A DNA stretch of 64,000 nucleotides from Flagellimonas sp. 389 (GCF_018449435.1 NZ_JAHCMU010000020.1:1-64000); one strand, 5' to 3'; positions 52,046 through 62,130 are shown, numbered from the stretch's first letter. Made by a program: numbers and translations. Notes: generated from the letters alone by a model not told the origin.

Positions 52046-55000
52046 CTATACCGCTTCGGTCATTATTTTATTGCTGGTCTTAAGTTGTGGAAAAAAAGAA
52101 GGTGAACTTTTTTCAAATCCATCCGCTGAGGATTCCGGTATTTCTTTTACAAATACCCTATCAGAATCCGATGACCTAAACATTTTGGATTATCTCTATT
52201 TTTACAATGGAGGCGGCGTAGCCATAGGCGATATCAATAACGATGGTTTGCCCGATATTTTCTTTTCCGGAAATCAGGTAAAAAATGCCCTGTACCTTAA
52301 TAAGGGCAATTTAAAATTTGAAGATATTTCTGAAAAAGCAGGCATTCAAGGGAACAGCACGTGGAACACGGGCGCTATAATGGGCGACGTTAACGGGGAC
52401 GGTTTTTTGGATATTTACGTATGTGCCGTAGTCGGAATCAATGGATTTGAAGGTGCCAACGAACTTTATATTAACAATGGAGATAACACCTTTATAGAGC
52501 AGGCATCAGTATATGGTTTGGATTTTGACACCTACAGTTCTTCTGCGGCTTTTTTAGATTATGACCTTGATGGGGATTTGGATCTTTATATATTGAACCA
52601 CGCTGTACACACCCAAGAATCTTTTGGCAAGGTTGATTTGCGATATACCAGAAATTACGAAACCGGGGATAGATTGCTTAGAAACGATAATGGAAAATTT
52701 ACCGATGTAAGTGAAGAAGCTGGAATTTACGGTGGAATAAATGGCTATGGTCTGGGAATAGCCGTTTCTGATTTTAATGTAGATGGATACCCTGATCTTT
52801 ATATAGGTAATGATTTTCATGAAGATGATTATTATTATTTAAATAACGGTGATGGAACTTTTACCGAAAGTCTTCGCAAGCATTTTGGGCATACCAGTAG
52901 ATTTTCTATGGGGAGCGATGTTGCTGACATTAACCACGATGGACTACCAGATTTTATTTCGTTGGATATGCTGCCAGAAGACGAAATACCCCTTAAATCC
53001 TCTGAAGGCGATGATAACATCCAAGTGCAACGTTTGCGAACGGAACGATATGGTTATCACTATCAGTTTACAAGAAACATGCTTTATGTAAATCAGCCAA
53101 GTGGCAACTATTTAGAGACCGCTCTTTTAAGCGGAGTTGCTGCTACGGATTGGAGCTGGAGCGCTCTTTTTGGCGATTATGATCAAGATGGGGAACAAGA
53201 TCTATTCGTTTCCAATGGTATTCCCAAGCGACCGAACGACTTGGACTATATCCGTTTTATCTCGAACGAACAGATTCAGAAGAAACTGGACAATACAAAA
53301 CTGGTAGATCAGAAAGCATTGAACTTGATGCCTTCGGGAGCAATTAATAACGTTGTTTTTAAAGGAAAATCAAATCTTCAATTCGAGAATAAATCCAATA
53401 GCTGGATCACAAAAGATACTTTGATATCTGGAGCTACGGCATACGGGGATTTGGACAATGATGGAGATTTGGATTTGGTCACCAACAACATCAACAGACC
53501 TGCCACAATTTATTTGAACAAAACCAATACCACCTCAAATTATTTGAAAATCCGACTGAAATATAAAGGGAAGAATCCATTTGCAATAGGAACGAAAGTC
53601 TATTCATATCATGAAGGGAAACTACAGTATAAAGAACTCTATACAAGTCGTGGGTTTCAATCCAGCTCAGAACCAATGGTTCATTTTGGATATGGAACCG
53701 TACGGAAGGTAGATTCGCTAAGAATTGTTTGGCCAGACAAATCCTATCAAACTTTAAAAGATATTGAAGTTAATCAAACCTTAGCGATAAAACCGAATGG
53801 CACCGAGCCATTTAACTATGAAAGCATAAAACCAAAAACAAAACCGATTTTCAAAAAAGTTAAAGATAATTCAGGATTGAATTTCACTCACAAAGAGGAC
53901 AACCATATCGATTTCAATAGGGAAAAGCTCATTCCATATCGTGTATCCGACAGAGGACCGGCCACAGCAATCGGAGACTTAAATGGCGACGGAAAAGAAG
54001 ATGTATTCTTTGGAGGTTCAAAATTCTTTTCTTCAAAAATTTATCTACAACGAGATACATTATTTACCGAAGAAAAATTTCCGGAACTACAAAAAGATTC
54101 TGTAAAAGAGGATGTAGTTGCGTTGATAAAAGACCTCACTGGAAATGGAAAAAACGATGTTTTTCTGGGTTCTGGTGGAGCTGATTTCTATGGAAAAACC
54201 AAAGCGTTATTAAATAGCTATTTTATTCAAAAAGATACTTTATTTACAGAGGGTACTATTTCTGACTTTTTTGAAAATACTTCTGTAATCAAGGTAAACG
54301 ATTATGATAAAGATGGTGATTTAGATTTATTTGTGGGGAGTAATGTCGTAACCTCCAGATTCGGGGAAATCCCAAATTCATACTTGCTGGAAAATGATAA
54401 AGGTAGGTTTTCAGTAATGGAGAACATACCGTTTCAAAATACAGGGATGGTTACCGATGCTACTTGGTCAGATTTTGATAATGATGGATTGGACGACCTC
54501 ATCTTGATAGGGGAATGGATGGCACCTAGATTCTTTAAAAATTTAGGAGATACTTTTAAAGAAGTGGATGTACTGGAAAATGAGCTAAATGGTCTATGGC
54601 AGACCATTCAACCTTTTGACATAGATGGGGATGGGGACACGGATTACCTATTGGGTAATTGGGGCACAAACTCAAAGTTCAATGCCTCTAAAAAAGCTCC
54701 TATGAGGCTTTATTTTTCAGATTTTGACAGTAATGGCAGTACCGAAACTATTGTAGCTACAGAAAAAGACGGGAAATATTATCCACTGTTAGGATTGGAT
54801 GAGCTATCTGCGCAATTGGTTTCTTTGAGAAAAAAATTCAATACCTATAAGAGCTTTGCAGGAAAAACCATGGAAGAGCTTTTTGATAAAACTACGTTAG
54901 CTAAAGCTGAAGTTTTAAAAGTACATGAGCTACATTCCGGATACTTGAAAAATAATGGTGACACATACACCTTTGTGCCTTTTAAAGCAGAACTACAGGT

Positions 55001-55286
55001 TTCGCCAATACTAACTTTTCTGACCTATGATTTTAATGGGGATTCTAAAAATGAAGTGCTGGCCGCAGGGAACTATTTTGGTGTAACTCCATTCCATGGA
55101 AAGTTCGATTCTTTTCCAGGAGCATTGATAAGTAATGAAAATGACATAATTTTAGGTGATGAGCTTGGTTTAGAGCTTACCCAAAAATCTATCAGAAACC
55201 TTGCTGTTTTTAGCTTAAAAAACAGAACATATCTATTAGTAACGGTGAACAATGATAAGACACATGTCTACGAACTGTTGAAATAA
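52038..55286 (+). CDS. VCBS/FG-GAP repeat lipoprotein with ASPIC/UnbV domain, paralogue 3
   Basis: A 1082-residue lipoprotein (signal ending LLLVLSC) with the same order of domains as paralogues 1 and 2: DINNDGLPDIF, DVNGDGFLDIY, DYDLDGDLDLY, DFNVDGYPDLY repeats, TDWSWSALFGDYDQDG, an ASPIC/UnbV module (SRGFQSSSEPMVHFGYG...DSLRIVWPD) and a C-terminal set (DLNGDGKEDVF, DYDKDGDLDLF, DFDNDGLDDLI, DIDGDGDTDYL). It is translationally coupled to paralogue 2 and 10 bp from the PAP2 gene. The trio VCBS-VCBS-PAP2 looks like one functional unit. Confidence 0.87.
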   Translation: MNNYTASVIILLLVLSCGKKEGELFSNPSAEDSGISFTNTLSESDDLNILDYLYFYNGGGVAIGDINNDGLPDIFFSGNQVKNALYLNKGNLKFEDISEKAGIQGNSTWNTGAIMGDVNGDGFLDIYVCAVVGINGFEGANELYINNGDNTFIEQASVYGLDFDTYSSSAAFLDYDLDGDLDLYILNHAVHTQESFGKVDLRYTRNYETGDRLLRNDNGKFTDVSEEAGIYGGINGYGLGIAVSDFNVDGYPDLYIGNDFHEDDYYYLNNGDGTFTESLRKHFGHTSRFSMGSDVADINHDGLPDFISLDMLPEDEIPLKSSEGDDNIQVQRLRTERYGYHYQFTRNMLYVNQPSGNYLETALLSGVAATDWSWSALFGDYDQDGEQDLFVSNGIPKRPNDLDYIRFISNEQIQKKLDNTKLVDQKALNLMPSGAINNVVFKGKSNLQFENKSNSWITKDTLISGATAYGDLDNDGDLDLVTNNINRPATIYLNKTNTTSNYLKIRLKYKGKNPFAIGTKVYSYHEGKLQYKELYTSRGFQSSSEPMVHFGYGTVRKVDSLRIVWPDKSYQTLKDIEVNQTLAIKPNGTEPFNYESIKPKTKPIFKKVKDNSGLNFTHKEDNHIDFNREKLIPYRVSDRGPATAIGDLNGDGKEDVFFGGSKFFSSKIYLQRDTLFTEEKFPELQKDSVKEDVVALIKDLTGNGKNDVFLGSGGADFYGKTKALLNSYFIQKDTLFTEGTISDFFENTSVIKVNDYDKDGDLDLFVGSNVVTSRFGEIPNSYLLENDKGRFSVMENIPFQNTGMVTDATWSDFDNDGLDDLILIGEWMAPRFFKNLGDTFKEVDVLENELNGLWQTIQPFDIDGDGDTDYLLGNWGTNSKFNASKKAPMRLYFSDFDSNGSTETIVATEKDGKYYPLLGLDELSAQLVSLRKKFNTYKSFAGKTMEELFDKTTLAKAEVLKVHELHSGYLKNNGDTYTFVPFKAELQVSPILTFLTYDFNGDSKNEVLAAGNYFGVTPFHGKFDSFPGALISNENDIILGDELGLELTQKSIRNLAVFSLKNRTYLLVTVNNDKTHVYELLK

Positions 55287-55296
55287 AACAATTACA

Positions 55297-56628
55297 ATGA
55301 TGAAAAAGCGAATAGGCTTAGTATTTATATTTTCCATTTTTCTTTTTTCCTGTACAAAGAAGAACGAACCGATTACCATTGCCCCAGATGACTTTCATAA
55401 TGCTGTGGACAAGGTAATCGAGGTAATGATCCACGATATTTTTTCTCCTCCTGTTGCGAGTAGGATTTTTGCTTATCCAAACATTGCTGCATATGAAATT
55501 TTAGCTTTGCAGGACAATGAATATGTATCATTGGCAAATCAAGTTAGGGACTTCACGGCCATTCCTCTCCCTAGTGAAGCTGAAACTGTAAATCATGAAT
55601 TGGCTGCTTTAATTGCGCATATGGAATTGAGCAAGCGACTTATTTTTTCTGAAGATAGGATTGAAGCATATAGAGATAGCCTTTATACGATTTGGGAAGA
55701 CAAAAATACCAATGAATTCAACGCATCCAAAAAATATGGTCTTACGGTTGCCGAACATGTAGCTGAATGGATGAATAAGGATAACTACAACCAGACCCGA
55801 ACCATGCCCAAGTTTACGGTAGATACGGATAATCCTTCTAGATGGCAACCTACTCCTCCAGCATATATGGCCGGGATAGAACCACACTGGAATAAAATCA
55901 GACCTTTTGTAATCGATTCCGCAAGTCAATTTAAGCCAACCCCTCCTCCTGCTTTCTCCATGGAAGAGGGTTCTGATTTCTACAAGGAATTAAAAGAAGT
56001 CTATGACATTAGCAACGAAATAACCGCTTCGGGAGATGCTTCGGAAGAGGTCGAGATTGCCCAATTTTGGGATTGCAACCCTTATGTTTCAGTTACCCGC
56101 GGGCATTTAATGTTTGCAACAAAAAAGATTACGCCCGGAGCACATTGGATAGGTATCACCAAAATAGCCAGTAGAAATTCAAATGCCGATATAAACAAAA
56201 CAGTTTATGCTTACACAAAAGCATCCATTGCCATGGCAGATGCCTTTATTAGTTGTTGGGACGAAAAATATAGAAGTAACCTCATACGACCAGAAACCTT
56301 GATCAATGAGCATATCGATGAAAATTGGGAACCTATTCTTCAAACCCCTCCGTTTCCTGAGTACACAAGTGGTCACAGTGTTGTTTCTGGAGCTGCTGCA
56401 GTAGCTTTGACCCACATTTTCGGGGACAATTTTGCCTTTGATGATGATACCGAGGTTCCTTACGGCCTACCCATTCGTTCGTTCACATCCTTTAAACAAG
56501 CTGCTAATGAAGCCGCTATTAGTAGGATGTACGGAGGTATTCACTATAGGGCAGCGGTTGATGTTGGCGTAGACCAAGGAAGACGTTTAGGCAAATTTGT
56601 AGTGGACAATCTTAACATGGTTCAATAA
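55297..56628 (+). CDS. Vanadium-dependent haloperoxidase / PAP2-like lipoprotein
   Basis: A 443-residue lipoprotein (signal ending LFSC). All three parts of the PAP2/vanadate site are present: K-x6-RP in KYRSNLIRPETL (about 326-337), the SGH core in PEYTSGHSVVSGAAA (about 360-374), and SR-x5-H-x3-D in SRMYGGIHYRAAVD (about 407-420). The family includes vanadium haloperoxidases and phosphatases with the same core; in flavobacteria genes of this shape are annotated as haloperoxidases, but activity cannot be read from sequence. It follows paralogue 3 of the VCBS proteins by 10 bp. Confidence 0.85.
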   Translation: MMKKRIGLVFIFSIFLFSCTKKNEPITIAPDDFHNAVDKVIEVMIHDIFSPPVASRIFAYPNIAAYEILALQDNEYVSLANQVRDFTAIPLPSEAETVNHELAALIAHMELSKRLIFSEDRIEAYRDSLYTIWEDKNTNEFNASKKYGLTVAEHVAEWMNKDNYNQTRTMPKFTVDTDNPSRWQPTPPAYMAGIEPHWNKIRPFVIDSASQFKPTPPPAFSMEEGSDFYKELKEVYDISNEITASGDASEEVEIAQFWDCNPYVSVTRGHLMFATKKITPGAHWIGITKIASRNSNADINKTVYAYTKASIAMADAFISCWDEKYRSNLIRPETLINEHIDENWEPILQTPPFPEYTSGHSVVSGAAAVALTHIFGDNFAFDDDTEVPYGLPIRSFTSFKQAANEAAISRMYGGIHYRAAVDVGVDQGRRLGKFVVDNLNMVQ

Positions 56629-56661
56629 ATCTTAAATTAAAAAAAGTAAAATTAACTACTG

Positions 56662-57564
56662 ATGAAAAGGAAGACTTCTTTGGTACTTTTCGCTGTACTT
56701 TCAGCTGCCCTAGTTTGGTATCTATTCATTAAGCCAGCCGATTATTTGGTTTCCTTCACTGTAAATACTTTTCCCGGTACCGTAAATCAAACTATTAAAG
56801 ATTGGGAAAAAAACATGGTCGTAGATGCTCCACTCAAAGAACTTGGCATTCGCAATATTGAACAACAATTAAAGTTTGGAGATAGCATTGTTACTTATGA
56901 TTGGAACATTATTCCCCTTACAGATTCTACCTCAAAAGTCAAAGTACACATTAAGGACTTAGACCATAGTTTGATGAATAAAATCATGATTCCCTTTACA
57001 TCGACCGTCATAGAAAAACGATCCAAAAAAAATTTATTGAACTTTAATCAATATTTGAACGAGCATCTTAAAAAATTTAGAGTGAAAATTGTTGGAGAGG
57101 ACGAATTAAAGTCAACGTACTGCGCTTACTTATATGTAAAAGGCTTGCAGTCCGAAAAAGCATTTGGAATGATGCGCGATTTTCCTTTTTTAAGTGGTTT
57201 TGTAAAAGAAAACGGTCTTAAAGTAAATGGCAATCCGTTTGTTGAAATCACCAAATGGGATATGGCGAGCGACAGTATTGAATATAATTTTTGTTTTCCA
57301 ATTCTAAAACAGGATTCTTTGCCCATGAACAAAGAAATAAAGTATAAGAACTTTGAATCGAAAAAAGCTTTAAAAGCTATTTATAATGGAAATTATATTA
57401 CTTCGGACAGGGCTTGGTACAAACTTTTGGATTATGCTGAAATGAATGCTATAAACTTGGAGAAAACCCCAATAGAAGTTTTTCAAAATAATCCCAATAT
57501 GGGAGGCAATGAATTGGAATGGATTGCCGAAGTATACATGCCGTTAAAACAATCCAATGAATAG
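56662..57564 (+). CDS. Membrane-anchored SRPBCC + GyrI-like effector-binding protein
   Basis: A 300-residue protein with one N-terminal span (about 6-24), then an SRPBCC-like part (about 28-140, DYLVSFTVNTFPGTVNQTIKDW... IPLTDSTSKVKVHIKD) and a GyrI/AraC-effector-like part (about 145-295, YLYVKGLQSEKAFGMM ... WIAEVYMPL). Both folds bind small hydrophobic ligands. There is no DNA-binding part, so it is not a regulator itself. It overlaps the next gene by 8 bp. Function unknown. Confidence 0.65.
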   Translation: MKRKTSLVLFAVLSAALVWYLFIKPADYLVSFTVNTFPGTVNQTIKDWEKNMVVDAPLKELGIRNIEQQLKFGDSIVTYDWNIIPLTDSTSKVKVHIKDLDHSLMNKIMIPFTSTVIEKRSKKNLLNFNQYLNEHLKKFRVKIVGEDELKSTYCAYLYVKGLQSEKAFGMMRDFPFLSGFVKENGLKVNGNPFVEITKWDMASDSIEYNFCFPILKQDSLPMNKEIKYKNFESKKALKAIYNGNYITSDRAWYKLLDYAEMNAINLEKTPIEVFQNNPNMGGNELEWIAEVYMPLKQSNE

Positions 57565-58417
57565 AATCAAATATTTCCTCATTCTTATTTTCATTCAAGG
57601 ATGCGCACAAAAACCCTATTATGGAGACCTAACATTTTTAGGGAAATTACCTTCAAAACTGAGTGAAATATCAGGAATCGTTTCTTTAGATGGTACGACT
57701 ATATGGGCAATTGAGGACAATGGCAATAAAGATGATATCTATAAGGTGAATCTTGAAGGCAAGATCATCAAAAAATTCGATGTAAAAGATGCTGAAAACA
57801 AGGACTGGGAAGATTTGGCAAAAGACAACTTGGGCAACTTATATATTGGTGATTTTGGAAACAATGCCAACGACAGAAAAAATCTTTGTATTTATAAGTT
57901 ACCTAGTCCAGAAAACGAAACAGGAAATAAAATTGAAGCTAAAAAAATAAAATTCCATTATCCGGAACAAGACGAATTTCCGCCTAAGAAATCAGAACTG
58001 GTATATGATTGCGAGGCATTTTTTTATAGGGATGGTTTTTTATATCTCATAACAAAAAACAGAACAAAGCCCTATAACGGGAAAGCCTTAATTTATAAAA
58101 TTCCGGCTGCAAAAGGTACATATACAGCAGAATTAGTGGGTGAATTTACCGCATGTATAGATTCGCAGTTTTGTTCTATAACGGCAGCGGACATTTCGCC
58201 GAATGGTAAAAAAATTGTTCTCTTAGGTTCTGGTTTTATATGGCTTTTTACGGATTTCGCTTCTGATGATTTCACAAAAGGAGTCTTAACGACCATAGAT
58301 GTAAAACACAGAACCCAACAAGAATCTATTTGTTTTCTGGATAACAACCTGTTAGTTATCGCGGACGAGCAGTCCAAGACCAAAGGACGCAATCTGTATT
58401 CCTATAAAATAGATTAA
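57557..58417 (+). CDS. Propeller-like lipoprotein of unknown function
   Basis: A 286-residue lipoprotein (signal ending FIQGC). The repeats SEISGIVSLDGTTIWAIEDNG, WEDLAKDNLGNLYIGDFGNNANDR, YDCEAFFYRDGFLYLITKN and SICFLDNNLLVIADEQ have the spacing of a beta-propeller of the NHL/SdiA-regulated or esterase-like phytase sort. No catalytic set was identified. It is coupled to the gene before and converges on the metallophosphoesterase gene with a 4-bp overlap. Confidence 0.65.
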   Translation: MNRIKYFLILIFIQGCAQKPYYGDLTFLGKLPSKLSEISGIVSLDGTTIWAIEDNGNKDDIYKVNLEGKIIKKFDVKDAENKDWEDLAKDNLGNLYIGDFGNNANDRKNLCIYKLPSPENETGNKIEAKKIKFHYPEQDEFPPKKSELVYDCEAFFYRDGFLYLITKNRTKPYNGKALIYKIPAAKGTYTAELVGEFTACIDSQFCSITAADISPNGKKIVLLGSGFIWLFTDFASDDFTKGVLTTIDVKHRTQQESICFLDNNLLVIADEQSKTKGRNLYSYKID

Positions 58418-61400
58418 AATCCAAAACCTACCCCAAAAGCAAATCGCAATCCATCTGAGCTGTTGAACAGTCCCAAGTTAGCAGATAGAATATCGGCTCC
58501 GTTCACAAAAAACCCACCACCGTAGGAATTATGCCATTGTCCAGAAGCATCACCGGGAAACCAAACCCTTCCATAATCAAAACCTCCAAAAACACCTGGG
58601 GTCACGGGTAAAAGTCCCGTTCGTTGTCTCCTGAAACTATAGCGTAAATCCGTATTTTGGAAATATGCGGTTTTCCCAACAAACCGTTGAAAGCGGAAGC
58701 CCCTTAAACCATTATTGGCCCCTATACTAGCTCCTTGATAAAACTCAAAGTCATCTCCAATATTAAAGTGCGCCTTTACTTTGGAGGCAAGCACCAATCT
58801 TCCACTGGAAGACAATTTATGGTCAATCGATAAACTAGGTATTATAAATCCAAATGCCCTATCCGAGTCGCTCAAATTGGTCTTGTATCCGCCATGCAAT
58901 GAAAAACTCATCCCAAGTGTCGGATAAGCTTCGTTATCCGTGTTGGAATAGTTGTACTCAGCATCAACACCAAAGAAATCCTGTTGTGTATCCCTTCCGG
59001 TATCCGTAAAAAATCCTTCAATAAAACGATTATCCGTTTCTTCAACATCGTAGTTTTCATAAGAAACGCCCAAGCGCACTTTTGAACCCAAATAGCCTCT
59101 CCAGACCAAAGATGGAGCAAAGGCTATGGTCCTGATCTTTACCCGGTTAAAATCCAGTTCCAATGGTTCATCATCATCATTGTTTTCAGTTTCATTACCA
59201 AATCCAAAAAAGTTGATGCTAAAGTTTGGACTGGTAAATTTTGCATTCAGTTCTAGATTTATGTTTTCAAAGATATTTGCAAACTCACCATTGTACCCTA
59301 AATCAAACCCATTCGTAGCAAAATAATAAGCCGCATTGAATGTATGTTGCTGTGTGAACGGATTTTGCTTGAATCCATTAAAAGTATACGTATCCGTAAG
59401 TCCGATTCTAAATCCATCATCTGGATTAAATCCCAGCGATGGCAATAATTGATTATTACTAGCCTTTACCTTGAGAAACGCATAGGTGTTGGTATCGTAG
59501 TCGTTGAGTTTATGAATTTTACCGCTATACGCTTCATCGTAAGTGTTCTTTTTAGCTTTAAAATCATAAATATGGACTTTCTTGCTATCATCAGATATCT
59601 TATAGATATCATTGTTATGACCCCCAACGATTCTCACCTTAATCTTTGAGGCATTTGTCTTGGCATCAAAAACATCATCATCATCCAAGCCATACAGCCA
59701 AATCTCTTTGGTAAATTCTGGGCGATATATTTTTTCAAAAAACAAATCTTGCCGTTTTCCATCTTTTATTCGATAAGCTTTCACCTGTAAGTTTCCATCC
59801 TTTAAGGAATTAATTTCAAAATAATCATCTTTGTCCGTTCCCGTGATAACACTGTATTTGTTGATAACCTTAAAATATTCCAGGGCAGTTTCCACAAGGT
59901 TCTCTTTTCTTGCCAGCAAGATTTTTTTGAAATTGGATACCGTCTCATCGTTCACCTCTTTTGGAAAAAAAGAAAAGGCCTTCTCAACCACTTCTTGATC
60001 TACATTGTTTTGGATATATTTTGCTTGCTCTACCCATAAATCAATATCGGTTTGGGAAAGAAGTGCCATATCCAAAGCAAAAGTTCTTGGAGAAGAATTA
60101 AAGCCTTTTACGTTTCTTATTTCTTCATTAAAACCTTCAAATATTCTAAGTGAAGGTACAGTACGGGAGGCAAAGGCCATCAAAGCTCCATCTCCCCAAA
60201 TTGAAAAAGCTTGATCCCTATCTCTAGGTATGGGTTTAAAAACCAAATTATCACCTTCATCCTCAAATCCTGCCCAGCGCCATTGGTCAACATGACGGTC
60301 CCAGTCGCCAATCATCATATCGAACAAACGCGCTTTTACATATTCTTTCTCATCTATTCTATATTTTTCATCCTTCCTTAGTTTATCCATTAAATCATAG
60401 GTGCTCTCAACCTTTTTTGTGTATCCAAAGCTTGCTAAATCGTCATGCCCTTCAGATACATGTTCTTCAATCATATAAAGCTCACCTCCAAAATCGTCAT
60501 TATACCCTCCCAAGGTTTTTTGTTTTGGAACATAGTACAGTTTTGGATTGGTATGGTAAAGACCCACGGCATCTGATAGTGGCGCAATCGTAAAAGGTGC
60601 ATAAGGGTGTGCCCCTGTATAAAAATCCATTAAAAGTTTTTCAGTATACGACCCTTCAAAATCACCAATGATATACTGCTCTTGAAAGGCAATCGACTGT
60701 AAGTACCGTTCTGCACTTTTTCGCATTGCACGCATTACAAACTGCCTTCCATCCTTATGCTGCAACCTAATAGAGTTTGATTGGTTCCCCCCTCCTTTTC
60801 GCACCACCGTTAATCCACCAAATAACGTGTCCAAAAGAACGGTTGGCGCTTCTACTTTAGTTGCATAATATTTTCTGTAACGCTCTCCCCAGACCCATTT
60901 ATAAAAACCTCCTCTATCAATTTCTTCTTCGGTATAGATTGATGCTTTCATAGTGGCAGGAAAGTCATCGCTATATTCTTTTTCCTGTGGTTTCTCATTT
61001 GGAGGTAAAACTTCGGTATGGTATAACAGTTCTTCATTCCCATCGTTTCCAACCCCAAAAAAATCTACATTCGACGAGCCATCTTTGTATACCTTTAGCG
61101 TTGCGTAACCCATATGCCCTGTAGAGAACTTACTGCCATTCAAAAGTTTGGTAGCACCCTTTTTTGCACCAGAACCACTAACTATTTGTGGCACTCCATT
61201 TTCAACTATATATTGCAGCGTATGCTCATGCCCAGAAGCAAAAATTACATTATCCGAATATTGCGCCAGGGTCACAATCCTATTTTTTAACTGATCATAG
61301 ATTTTATTGGATTGGTCTTCTATAGTTGCTCCTGAAGTTCTACGTAAAACATTCGCTATTGAACCGAAAACAGGAAAAGGAAACTTGCCCCCACTCGGGT

Positions 61401-62130
61401 TCATATGCTGTTTAAAAGAATAATATCCACCGTGGGAACCATAGGTAAACATGGGATGGTGCAACGCAAGAATCACTGTTTTATCCCGATTTTTCTTTAT
61501 GATCCCTTCCAATTCTTCCAAAAATCTTCCACGGTCTTTTATGTTGCAATCATCATTAATGGTAGGATGTTTGTTCCAATTTACCAGATACCATTCCGTA
61601 TCGATTGCAACAACAACAATATTATCACCTATCTCAATCTTCTCAATTGGACAACCGTTTTCGGGGAAGAAGACTTCTTTACTATCCAACGCTTTTTCAA
61701 TATACTTTTCTTGTCGCTTTAGACCTTTCAATCCATCATTATACCAATCATGGTTTCCTGGAATAAAAACTACTTTACCTTTATAATCGGATACAGATTT
61801 AAGCTGGGCATCAAGATGGTTTTTAGCTTCTATATATGCAATGGTCGAATCCTTTTTATCTGGCAGGCCAGCAGGGTATATATTGTCTCCTAAAAAAATT
61901 GTAGTGCTATTTTTTACCGTCTTATCCAATTTTGCCTTTAAAATTTTCAAGGCAGGGTTTAATTCGCCCATTGGAGACGTACCGGCATCCCCTATCAAAT
62001 AAAATGTATGTTCTACTTCCTTATCAGTTTTAACTTTCTGACTAGTAAAGGGAGTTTCGTACTTTGTTTCATACGTAGCGCAACTATAAACAACAACAAG
62101 CAATAGAAGAACGAGGTAATGTTTTTTCAT
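58414..62130 (-). CDS. Metallophosphoesterase - kinase-like - outer-membrane beta-barrel fusion lipoprotein
   Basis: A 1238-residue protein with three parts. A lipoprotein-like signal ends VVYSC. Residues about 42-340 are a calcineurin-like phosphoesterase with all metal motifs: GDAG (47-50), GDN (81-83), GNHDW (125-129), HHP and GHEH. Residues about 430-760 hold an unassigned domain with GDWDRHVDQW (about 605) and PIPRDRDQAF (about 635). Those look like the catalytic loop and metal-binding motif of CotH/HipA/Fam20-type atypical kinases; this is inference. The C-terminus (about 900-1238) is a strand-rich barrel of the bacterial surface antigen/BamA-like type ending in Phe. The mix of a lipobox and a barrel is odd. 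It is divergent from the HD-PycTM gene. Confidence 0.8.
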   Translation of the reverse strand: MKKHYLVLLLLVVVYSCATYETKYETPFTSQKVKTDKEVEHTFYLIGDAGTSPMGELNPALKILKAKLDKTVKNSTTIFLGDNIYPAGLPDKKDSTIAYIEAKNHLDAQLKSVSDYKGKVVFIPGNHDWYNDGLKGLKRQEKYIEKALDSKEVFFPENGCPIEKIEIGDNIVVVAIDTEWYLVNWNKHPTINDDCNIKDRGRFLEELEGIIKKNRDKTVILALHHPMFTYGSHGGYYSFKQHMNPSGGKFPFPVFGSIANVLRRTSGATIEDQSNKIYDQLKNRIVTLAQYSDNVIFASGHEHTLQYIVENGVPQIVSGSGAKKGATKLLNGSKFSTGHMGYATLKVYKDGSSNVDFFGVGNDGNEELLYHTEVLPPNEKPQEKEYSDDFPATMKASIYTEEEIDRGGFYKWVWGERYRKYYATKVEAPTVLLDTLFGGLTVVRKGGGNQSNSIRLQHKDGRQFVMRAMRKSAERYLQSIAFQEQYIIGDFEGSYTEKLLMDFYTGAHPYAPFTIAPLSDAVGLYHTNPKLYYVPKQKTLGGYNDDFGGELYMIEEHVSEGHDDLASFGYTKKVESTYDLMDKLRKDEKYRIDEKEYVKARLFDMMIGDWDRHVDQWRWAGFEDEGDNLVFKPIPRDRDQAFSIWGDGALMAFASRTVPSLRIFEGFNEEIRNVKGFNSSPRTFALDMALLSQTDIDLWVEQAKYIQNNVDQEVVEKAFSFFPKEVNDETVSNFKKILLARKENLVETALEYFKVINKYSVITGTDKDDYFEINSLKDGNLQVKAYRIKDGKRQDLFFEKIYRPEFTKEIWLYGLDDDDVFDAKTNASKIKVRIVGGHNNDIYKISDDSKKVHIYDFKAKKNTYDEAYSGKIHKLNDYDTNTYAFLKVKASNNQLLPSLGFNPDDGFRIGLTDTYTFNGFKQNPFTQQHTFNAAYYFATNGFDLGYNGEFANIFENINLELNAKFTSPNFSINFFGFGNETENNDDDEPLELDFNRVKIRTIAFAPSLVWRGYLGSKVRLGVSYENYDVEETDNRFIEGFFTDTGRDTQQDFFGVDAEYNYSNTDNEAYPTLGMSFSLHGGYKTNLSDSDRAFGFIIPSLSIDHKLSSSGRLVLASKVKAHFNIGDDFEFYQGASIGANNGLRGFRFQRFVGKTAYFQNTDLRYSFRRQRTGLLPVTPGVFGGFDYGRVWFPGDASGQWHNSYGGGFFVNGADILSANLGLFNSSDGLRFAFGVGFGF

